A stretch of DNA of 64,000 nt from CAYNWT01 sp964450955 (GTDB lineage Bacteria; Planctomycetota; Planctomycetia; Planctomycetales; Planctomycetaceae): NCBI GenBank assembly GCA_964450955.1, contig CAYVFI010000001.1, forward strand, positions 248,001 through 312,000. The letters are read 5' to 3'. This document shows positions 1 to 5,930 of this stretch, piece by piece. Made by a program: the position numbers and the translations under genes. The notes under the pieces are model-generated. The model did no database searches. It saw nothing but the letters and a program-made list of their open reading frames with translations, and was not told where the DNA came from. Position 1 is the first letter of the stretch; every line of letters starts with the position of its first letter.

Positions 1-900
1 TGTCATATTGTGCTCACGCTGACCGGGGCGATGACCGTCGCGAAGCAAGGGCAGATCGTTTGCGATCTGATTGATCGGGGCATCGTAAACACAGTGGTGG
101 CCACCGGGGCGCTTATCGCACATGGGCTAACGGAGTCTATCGGCCTGACGCACTATCGCTACGACCCAGCGAAGTCAGACGAAGACCTGTTCGAACAGGG
201 TTACAATCGCATCTATGACACCCTGGAAATGGAAGCGAACCTAAACGACGTCGAGCGCCTTGTAAGAAAAGTCCTGACCGAAGTCACTCCGGAAGATTGC
301 ACATGGTCGTCTGCACGGTTGTGTCACGCGCTTGGGCAAAAGCTCCACGAACAGGATGAAGGCATCGGCATTCTCCGAAGCGCGTTCGAGCAGGACGTTC
401 CGGTGTTCATTCCGGCATTCACAGACAGCGAAATGGGGCTCGATGTTGCAACCTGGGCAATGAACGACGCAATCGAAAAATCGGGGCGTGAAACGCTTGA
501 GCCAGACGATGTCTTTCGCGCGGTTCCGGTGTTCAATCCGTTTCTCGACTTGCAACAGTACGCTCGTCAAATTGGTGCGGCGGATCAACTTGGCATTCTG
601 ACCATAGGTGGTGGCGTGCCACGGAACTGGTCACAACAGGTCGCTCCGTTCTTTGATATCACGAACGACCGGGTCGGAACGAAACTCAAAGCGCCGCGCT
701 TTCGTTACGGCGTTCGTATTTGTCCCGAACCCGTGCATTGGGGTGGGCTGTCAGGATGCACTTATTCCGAAGGAGTGAGCTGGGGCAAGTTCGTTTCGCC
801 GCAGGAAGGTGGCCGCTATGCGGAGGTTTATGCAGACGCAACCGTCGCACTTCCGATCCTGACAGCCGCATTGTTCGAGGAACTCAATCGTGACCAGTAA
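1..900 (+). CDS. Deoxyhypusine synthase-family protein (5' end outside window)
   Basis: The reading frame is open from base 1, so the N-terminus lies upstream of the window. The visible ~299 residues match the NAD-dependent deoxyhypusine synthase fold. They include a GAM segment early on, a TGA-x-L-x-x-H-G-L motif around residue 37, and near the C-terminus the GVSWGK motif that carries the lysine used for enzyme-imine formation in this family, followed by the Y-x-DATVALP segment. Bacteria lack eIF5A, and bacterial members are usually homospermidine or related polyamine synthases (family knowledge). The next gene is an agmatinase overlapping by 11 nt, which supports a polyamine role. The exact product, homospermidine or another aminobutyl transfer product, cannot be read from sequence. 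Confidence 0.9.
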   Translation, partial: CHIVLTLTGAMTVAKQGQIVCDLIDRGIVNTVVATGALIAHGLTESIGLTHYRYDPAKSDEDLFEQGYNRIYDTLEMEANLNDVERLVRKVLTEVTPEDCTWSSARLCHALGQKLHEQDEGIGILRSAFEQDVPVFIPAFTDSEMGLDVATWAMNDAIEKSGRETLEPDDVFRAVPVFNPFLDLQQYARQIGAADQLGILTIGGGVPRNWSQQVAPFFDITNDRVGTKLKAPRFRYGVRICPEPVHWGGLSGCTYSEGVSWGKFVSPQEGGRYAEVYADATVALPILTAALFEELNRDQ

Positions 901-1792
901 CAAGCAGCAGCCAACGTTCCTCGGCCTGCCACAATCCGATCCGTCCAACGCCAACTTCATCATCCTCCCACTGCCGTACGAAGGCACGGTCAGCTACGGC
1001 TTTGGCACGTCACGTGGCCCGCAGGCCGTTCTTGCAGCGTCACAGCAGGTCGAGCTTTGGGACGATGAATTGGACTTTGAACTCGATTCACTGCGGTTCC
1101 ACACCGCGGAATCAGTTGCAGCCTCCGTCGGCGAAGCCCCGGAATCTTACCTCGCGAGAGTTGAAGAAGTCGCGTCGGACTTGTCCGGGTCCAACGCGAT
1201 TGTGATGGGCGTTGGCGGTGAACACAGTCTGACACCGCCGCTTGTGCGGAGTGCAGTCGGATCGGAAGATCTTCGTAATTTGACCGTTATTCAAATCGAC
1301 GCACACACAGACTTGCGTAGCGAATACGAAGGCAGCATTCACTCGCACGCGTGCGCTATGAGACGTCTGACTGAGGCCGGAGCCAGCCTCTACTCCATCG
1401 GTATCCGTGCAAGTTGTACGGAAGAAGTTCAATACGCTGCCAGCGTGTCCGGCATCCAGGTGTTCCGCGCCCAGGACCTGGCCAACTCTCCCACTGGCCT
1501 CCCGCGACTGCTGGATCAACTCCGTGCTGTAACCGGTGACGTGTACGTCACTATCGACGTCGACGGTCTGTCGACATCGCTGTGCCCGGGCACCGGAACG
1601 CCCGAACCTGGCGGTCTGGACTGGTACCCAACGCTTCAAATCCTTCGCTCCGTACTACAAGAGTCGAGTTCCAGGCTTGTTGGCCTGGATATCGTTGAAA
1701 CCGTCCCCATGCCTGCGACACAGGTGAATGAGTTCACAACGGCACGTTTGGCCGTGAAGGCCGTTGCCTACGCTTCACAGGACGGTCGTTAG
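890..1792 (+). CDS. speB: Agmatinase / ureohydrolase family protein
   Basis: This 300-residue Mn-dependent ureohydrolase would convert agmatine to putrescine and urea. Visible motifs are GGEHS (usually GGDHS, so one acidic substitution), DAHTD, SHACAM and IDVDGL followed by CPGTGTPEPGG, which together supply the binuclear metal ligands. It starts at a GTG inside the end of the DHS-like gene, with GAGG about 9 nt upstream, so the two are probably translationally coupled. Other ureohydrolases (guanidinobutyrase, formiminoglutamase) are possible, but the DHS-like partner favours agmatinase. The stop codon overlaps that of the convergent ATP-grasp gene. Confidence 0.88.
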   Translation: MTSNKQQPTFLGLPQSDPSNANFIILPLPYEGTVSYGFGTSRGPQAVLAASQQVELWDDELDFELDSLRFHTAESVAASVGEAPESYLARVEEVASDLSGSNAIVMGVGGEHSLTPPLVRSAVGSEDLRNLTVIQIDAHTDLRSEYEGSIHSHACAMRRLTEAGASLYSIGIRASCTEEVQYAASVSGIQVFRAQDLANSPTGLPRLLDQLRAVTGDVYVTIDVDGLSTSLCPGTGTPEPGGLDWYPTLQILRSVLQESSSRLVGLDIVETVPMPATQVNEFTTARLAVKAVAYASQDGR

Positions 1793-2802
1793 TCCGGGGT
1801 GCCCGTTGGGGAAGCGAGGAGTTCAGTAAGAACACGTTCGCCGATATCCGGATCGGCGTGCTTCGCAAATTCCTGGAGGCCGCTGGGACTGAAGACGTTC
1901 ACTTCGACGATCTTGTCACCGATCAGGTCGAGGCCCGAGAAAAGGATTCCATCGTCAACGATCACACGAGCGATTGATTGGCAAATGTGGACCTGGCGAT
2001 CTGTGAGTTCGACCAATTCAGTTCGGCCGCCAAGCGACACGTTGCTGCGGCGCTCGCCGTCGGCGGGGATGCGACGGATTCCCAGTGGACGTCCGCCTGA
2101 GAGTACCAGATCGCGACCCAACGTGAGCACGCGGATGTCGCCCTCGGATGCTTCGGGAACGTACTCCTGCACGATGAGGTAACCGGTACGACCAAGGATA
2201 TCGACCACCTGGCGTGTGTTGAGCGAATCAGGACCGTCGAGGAAGAACACGTCACGGCCCTGCGAGCCGATCAGTGGTTTCATCACGAACGGACCGTCCA
2301 ACTCGGCAACAAATTGCTTCACGCTGGTTAGGCTGTGGCACACCATCGTCCGCGGAACAAACTCCGGCGGCAGGCAAACCGTGTAAAGCTTGCTGGATGC
2401 TCGCTGCAGTCCGACTGGCTTATTGATAACGGCCACGCCCGTCTCGTTGGCCATTCGCAACACTTCCAAAGCGACCCGATGAGCCCACGCGCGACCGATG
2501 TCTTTGCCCGGCGTGGTTCGCACGAAGATTGCCGCGAGATCCAGCAAACTAATTCGCTCAGGCGTGGCTTTGGCGAACCGTGAGCTGAGTTTTCCGGACT
2601 TTGTGAACGGTTCATCCGGGACCTGCAGGGCTTCAACAAAAAGCTCCGTCGAACTGGAGGCCTGCAGGTGAACGACGTCGGAAACGAAAACCGGATGCCC
2701 CAGCTTTCTCGCCCCAATGATGAGCTGACCGGTGGTGTTGCGGCTCGACTGGAGCCGCCAGCGATCGTTTAGCAGAAATAGAACTGGCTTTGGTTGAGTC
2801 AC
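1789..2802 (-). CDS. GshB-like ATP-grasp ligase (first paralogue)
   Basis: This 337-residue protein has the glutathione-synthetase/RimK-type ATP-grasp architecture: an N-terminal pre-ATP-grasp domain beginning LFLLNDRW, the lysine-containing VMKPLIGSQGRDV segment near residue 170, VQEYVPEASEGDIRVL, RRIPADGERRSNVSLGG and the metal-binding IVEVNVFSPSGL near residue 310. Such enzymes join a carboxylate to an amine using ATP; the substrates are unknown. It is clearly related to the ligase at 11571-12557, sharing the KP-GS-G, QE-VP-GDIR, R-PA-G and EMNVFS-type blocks. The start is a GTG with a weak GAAG upstream, and the sequence further upstream is a damaged assembly region, so its promoter cannot be judged. 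Confidence 0.85.
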   Translation of the reverse strand: MTQPKPVLFLLNDRWRLQSSRNTTGQLIIGARKLGHPVFVSDVVHLQASSSTELFVEALQVPDEPFTKSGKLSSRFAKATPERISLLDLAAIFVRTTPGKDIGRAWAHRVALEVLRMANETGVAVINKPVGLQRASSKLYTVCLPPEFVPRTMVCHSLTSVKQFVAELDGPFVMKPLIGSQGRDVFFLDGPDSLNTRQVVDILGRTGYLIVQEYVPEASEGDIRVLTLGRDLVLSGGRPLGIRRIPADGERRSNVSLGGRTELVELTDRQVHICQSIARVIVDDGILFSGLDLIGDKIVEVNVFSPSGLQEFAKHADPDIGERVLTELLASPTGTPD

Positions 2803-2913
2803 GATTCTTCAACTGCGCGAGGAGCAAGGGGACCCATCGATGCATCTCTTCATTTCGCACCATCGGAACCAGAAAGCGGGGCCGCCACAGTTGGCGGGCC
2901 CGCCCCAATAACC

Positions 2914-2970
2914 CCGTTCCGCCTCGCCCCACACCTTCATAATGAAAAGCATCGCGACCACACCCGGGAC
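2914..2970. repeat. Left copy of a 57-nt duplication flanking the assembly gap
   Basis: This block matches 3072-3128 over 57 aligned bases with seven mismatches and no indels. The similarity continues less cleanly for about 30 bases to the left of each copy. One copy sits at the left edge of the N-run, with G/C homopolymers between the copies. This looks like the same locus represented twice from error-rich contig ends, not a biological repeat. Confidence 0.75.
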
Positions 2971-2972
2971 GG

Positions 2973-2982
2973 NNNNNNNNNN
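2973..2982. other. Assembly gap (10 Ns) in low-quality sequence; no gene in 2803-3200
   Basis: Ten Ns interrupt the sequence. The bases to the right (2983-3065) are dominated by long C and G runs typical of poor read ends. No credible coding region was found in 2803-3200. The region lies upstream of the ATP-grasp gene starting at 2802 and downstream of the BON gene ending at 3201. Confidence 0.95.
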
Positions 2983-3071
2983 CTGGCCCACCCAGCCCGC
3001 CCCCCATAATTCCCCCCCCCGCCCACCCACCCCGGGGGCCCCCCACGGGGGGCGCCCCCGCGCCAAGAACA

Positions 3072-3128
3072 CCGTTCCGCCTCGCAGCACACGTTCTTAA
3101 TGAGAAGCTGCGCGACCACACCCGGGAC
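3072..3128. repeat. Right copy of the 57-nt duplication flanking the gap
   Basis: Partner of 2914-2970 with 50 of 57 identical bases. This copy passes into normal-looking sequence on its right side and is more likely to be the accurate version. Confidence 0.75.
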
Positions 3129-3200
3129 TGCGTTTCACCTTGAGCATCCTCAGACGCTGAACGGTGCTGCACATAACCGGGGCCGGTGTTCGTGAATCAA

Positions 3201-3458
3201 TCAGCCGACCATGACCTGAGCCGCTTCCACCCGGATTCGGTTGTCAATGGCCTCAACACCTCGATGTTCAATCACAAGTTCCTCAGCGAAAACTCGGTCC
3301 GCGTCAGTCAGCACTTCGCCCCACAGAATCGCCTGACCCTCAACAAAGTCACAACGAACCCGTCGCAGAGGCGTCTGTGCCTTGAGCCGACGTCGAAGCG
3401 TATCACGCACTTCGATATCGCGTTTGCGCTGATCAAACTGGTAGCTGCGTTTCATCAT
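3201..3458 (-). CDS. Small BON-domain protein
   Basis: An 85-residue protein whose central and C-terminal part fits a BON domain: helix RDTLRRRL, strand pair with GxAILWGEV, helix RVFAEELVIEHRGVEAIDN and final strand RIRVE. BON domains bind membranes or phospholipids or act as small interaction modules. An AGGAG lies 4 nt before the first and 7 nt before the second of two adjacent ATGs, so initiation is at 3458 or 3455. No signal peptide is visible. It lies 94 nt downstream of the PP2C gene on the same strand and is probably co-transcribed with it. Confidence 0.72.
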   Translation of the reverse strand: MMKRSYQFDQRKRDIEVRDTLRRRLKAQTPLRRVRCDFVEGQAILWGEVLTDADRVFAEELVIEHRGVEAIDNRIRVEAAQVMVG

Positions 3459-3552
3459 TCTGCTCCTAAAGGAATCCGGCCTGGAACCGGGAGTCTTCCT
3501 CGGCGGCACGGCAACCATTGACTGCCCATGCCTCGTGTTCCGAAGAAGACTC

Positions 3553-4353
3553 TCAACCCCGGACGTTGTCCGCTCCCTCTTCCTCAACGAAAACCACAAC
3601 GCAAGTCGCGTCGTCTTGTGTTTCTCCACTCAAGCTCACGAGCTTGCCTGCGGCCTCTTCTGGCGTTACCGCACCTGAAAAGACCCCGGCAATTCGTGTC
3701 GTATCAATTCCATTCGTCACGGTGTCCGTACAGAACACAAGACGATCACCGGCACGGCTTGTCACCAAACGCACTTCATCGTTTGGTACGAAGTCATGTT
3801 GGCCGAGGAATGACAACAGTGTTTGTTGTTTGAGGTTTCGAACGCCAAGTCTCCGTGGCGAACCGAGTCCCGCGAGAACACCATCGACCGTTTGGTCTGC
3901 GGTGAGCTGCGTCGCCATGCCGTTTCGAACGAGGTACGCCCGCGAGTCTCCAACACTCTTAATCAGGAACTGACGGCCGTATCGGACGCCCAGCACAACG
4001 GTGCTTCCGAGGCCCTGAGTTCCAGACGGAGGGCCGCTGCGACGCAACTCTCGGTTAGCTCGCCAAAGTGCGTCGCTGAGTCTTCCAGTGAGGGCAGATG
4101 GGCTGCCGTCGGCCCGTTCTCCAAGAGACTCGACCAGCGATCGACACACGATGTGCGCGGCGCTGGCACCTTCTGGTCGGCCATCAAGTCCGTCTGCCAC
4201 GATCAGAAGGTCAGCCGCGTCGGAAACAAACCACGAATCGCCACTGCGTCGAGTTCCCTGCAGTGCATCTCGCGTGCAGGCCGCTGATCGAAAGCACAAT
4301 TCGCGCTCTGCGTTCGCGGTCTGGACCAGGTTGTCGAGGGTTGGTTTGAGCAT
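3553..4353 (-). CDS. PP2C-type Ser/Thr protein phosphatase
   Basis: A 266-residue cytosolic PP2C/SpoIIE-class phosphatase. Metal-binding positions are retained: VADG with D54, GDSR at 135-138, an aspartate at 210 (in TDTV, where SDG is usual) and DDAT at 247-250. The DG after the first aspartate reads DGLDG where DGMGG is usual. It would dephosphorylate Ser/Thr proteins. The ATG at 4353 is preferred because the longer upstream frame carries no family similarity. A near-consensus sigma54 site lies 34 nt upstream, so it appears to be under sigma54 control together with the BON gene behind it. Confidence 0.85.
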   Translation of the reverse strand: MLKPTLDNLVQTANAERELCFRSAACTRDALQGTRRSGDSWFVSDAADLLIVADGLDGRPEGASAAHIVCRSLVESLGERADGSPSALTGRLSDALWRANRELRRSGPPSGTQGLGSTVVLGVRYGRQFLIKSVGDSRAYLVRNGMATQLTADQTVDGVLAGLGSPRRLGVRNLKQQTLLSFLGQHDFVPNDEVRLVTSRAGDRLVFCTDTVTNGIDTTRIAGVFSGAVTPEEAAGKLVSLSGETQDDATCVVVFVEEEGADNVRG

Positions 4354-4386
4354 GGATCGGTCCACAGGGTTCTGTTGTTGGCTTTT

Positions 4387-4401
4387 GCACGTGCCGTGCC
4401 A
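4387..4401 (-). promoter_or_regulatory. Sigma54-type -24/-12 element upstream of the PP2C gene
   Basis: Read on the minus strand the site is TGGCACGGCACGTGC followed by A, against TGGCACG-N4-TTGCA. Only the first T of TTGC differs, and GG to GC spacing is correct. The predicted start of transcription is near 4375, about 20 nt before the ATG. Confidence 0.6.
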
Positions 4402-4588
4402 CAACGAGTGGAAGAATAAACCCGCAGTGTTTTTGCGAGGTTTGGCCGGACAACTGGGCATGGACTGTCCACACGAGAGTCCACCGTGGTCAGCCTCTGG
4501 CCACGCCATCATCATTCCGTTGGGGGCGTGGTATTCGAAACTCCAAGCGATGCCGCGAATCCGAAGAATCGGCACTATTCCACCGGCC

Positions 4589-4603
4589 TGGCATTCGACT
4601 TGC
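4589..4603 (+). promoter_or_regulatory. Sigma54-type -24/-12 element upstream of csrA
   Basis: The site reads TGGCATTCGACTTGC followed by T. Invariant GG and GC are correctly spaced and TTGC is intact. Transcription would start near 4615, giving csrA a leader of about 67 nt. Confidence 0.55.
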
Positions 4604-4681
4604 TGTTGTAGTGGCAACGAAGCCGGCGCCGTTAACGGCGGCGTGCTGGTTGGCACGGCACCCAGGGATGCGAAGGAAAAG

Positions 4682-4882
4682 ATGATGCTCGTCCTCACCC
4701 GCAAGCGAAACGAGTCCATCTGCATTGGAGACGGCATTGAGATCACAGTGCTGTCTGCGAACGGCAACCGAGTTCGTCTCGGCATCACAGCACCTAAGGA
4801 CATCGACGTCACGCGAGCAGAGCTTATCGACCAGTGGTTCGACGTCACGCCTGAGCCAGAGCCACAACCTGTTCCTGCTTAG
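4682..4882 (+). CDS. csrA: Carbon storage regulator CsrA
   Basis: A 66-residue RNA-binding post-transcriptional regulator. The N-terminal LVLTRKRNESICIGDGI is the hallmark CsrA/RsmA strand and the RNA-contacting VRLGI-AP segment follows; the tail is rich in Pro and Glu. CsrA dimers bind GGA motifs in mRNA leaders. AAGGA precedes two adjacent ATGs (4682 and 4685); either could be used. An intrinsic terminator at 5000-5037 closes the transcript. The candidate sigma54 promoter suggests stress- or signal-dependent expression. Confidence 0.97.
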   Translation: MMLVLTRKRNESICIGDGIEITVLSANGNRVRLGITAPKDIDVTRAELIDQWFDVTPEPEPQPVPA

Positions 4883-4999
4883 GCCCCAACACATCCGTAA
4901 GTTGAAAGCAGTTTGCGATGTAGAAGCAAAGACGAACCCACAACCGGAAGCTGTGAAATAGAAGAAGTAGCAGTCTGACGGGTTGTGTTTGTTGAGGCT

Positions 5000-5037
5000 G
5001 GCCTGTTCGTGCTCGGGGCGAACAGGCCTTTTCTTTT
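5000..5037 (+). terminator. Intrinsic terminator downstream of csrA
   Basis: A perfect 10-bp stem, GGCCTGTTCG at 5000-5009 and CGAACAGGCC at 5019-5028, with a 9-nt loop, is followed directly by TTTTCTTTT. It lies in the otherwise open frame upstream of the TrkA-C gene and so argues against starting that gene before 5037. Confidence 0.9.
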
Positions 5038-5095
5038 CACGCGGTTACAATACCCAAGCCGTCTGGCCTACCGCTTTCTTGGTGCGGGCGAAGTT

Positions 5096-5872
5096 ATGAT
5101 TGCCGTTGTTTCTCTTTTTGTCACACTCACTTTCTCACTACTCGTCAATCGGATCGCGACGGTCGCCTTGATGATGACAGGGCCGTCGTATGAGTCTGCT
5201 CACTTCCAGGCCCGATCAGCATTCACAGGCGTCGGCTTCACCACGGCTGAGTCAGAGTCGATAAAGAACCACCCGGTTCGCCGCCGCATCGTGGCGTTGC
5301 TCATGTTGCTTGGGAACATTGGAATCGCAACCGTTGTCGCAACGCTGATGGCGTCGCTCACAACGACCGCGTCAGCCGGTCGATGGGTCAATTTCATGTG
5401 GTTGGGTGGCGGTCTCCTGGTTCTCCTTTTGCTTGCTCGCAGCGAGTGGGTCGAACGGCAATTGAATGGTGTCATCGAGTGGGCTCTCGAGAAATGGACG
5501 ACGTTGGATGTGCGAGACTACGTCGCACTTCTCAACCTGGCGCGTGGCTACGCGGTCACCGAGTTAATGGTTGATGAAGGTGATTGGCTTGCTGACAAAT
5601 CACTCATCGAACTTGGGTTGCCCCGGGAAGGTGTCCTCATTCTTGGCATCGCCAGGCCGGATGGAACCTACCTTGGTGCGCCGGTGGCGGCCACGCAGGT
5701 ACATGCCAGTGACACGCTAACGCTGTACGGCCCACTGGATCGAATCCGCGAACTCGACGAACGCCGGTCCGGCTTTCGAGGAGATATCGCGCACCGAACG
5801 GCGCAACAGGACTTCGAGCAAATCGTGGAAGAAGAGGCTCGACTCGATCCGGAAACTGTCGCTGTCGAGTAG
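5096..5872 (+). CDS. Membrane protein with C-terminal TrkA-C domain
   Basis: A 258-residue protein. Three hydrophobic segments lie at about residues 1-25, 65-90 and 100-118, with a conserved-looking SAFTGVGFTT stretch between the first two. A TrkA-C (RCK_C) domain covers roughly 160-235, with the LADKSLIELGLPREGVLIL pattern that in K+ channels and transporters senses nucleotides or ions. It is likely a potassium-transport-related regulator or channel-like protein. The ATG at 5096 is chosen because the csrA terminator occupies the upstream frame. The acidic C-terminal tail is probably disordered. Confidence 0.8.
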   Translation: MIAVVSLFVTLTFSLLVNRIATVALMMTGPSYESAHFQARSAFTGVGFTTAESESIKNHPVRRRIVALLMLLGNIGIATVVATLMASLTTTASAGRWVNFMWLGGGLLVLLLLARSEWVERQLNGVIEWALEKWTTLDVRDYVALLNLARGYAVTELMVDEGDWLADKSLIELGLPREGVLILGIARPDGTYLGAPVAATQVHASDTLTLYGPLDRIRELDERRSGFRGDIAHRTAQQDFEQIVEEEARLDPETVAVE

Positions 5873-5930
5873 TCTGCGACCGCGCTAAAACCTGCGTTCC
5901 GTAAACCTGCCGCTTTGCTATCGTGCTGTC

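Larger units (their letters stand above)
4354..4681. promoter_or_regulatory. Divergent promoter region between the PP2C gene and csrA
   Basis: A 328-nt stretch without a supported gene. It separates two divergent genes and carries one sigma54-like match facing each way (4387-4401 minus, 4589-4603 plus). Nothing else recognisable was seen. Confidence 0.6.

Noticed and set aside
4088..4681. Long open frame upstream of and in frame with csrA
   Set aside because: It is antisense to the PP2C gene and shows no family similarity. CsrA proteins begin exactly at the MLVLTRKRNE segment, where a ribosome-binding site is present.
4985..5095. N-terminal extension of the TrkA-C protein
   Set aside because: The stretch contains the complete csrA terminator hairpin and T-run, so it is not coding.
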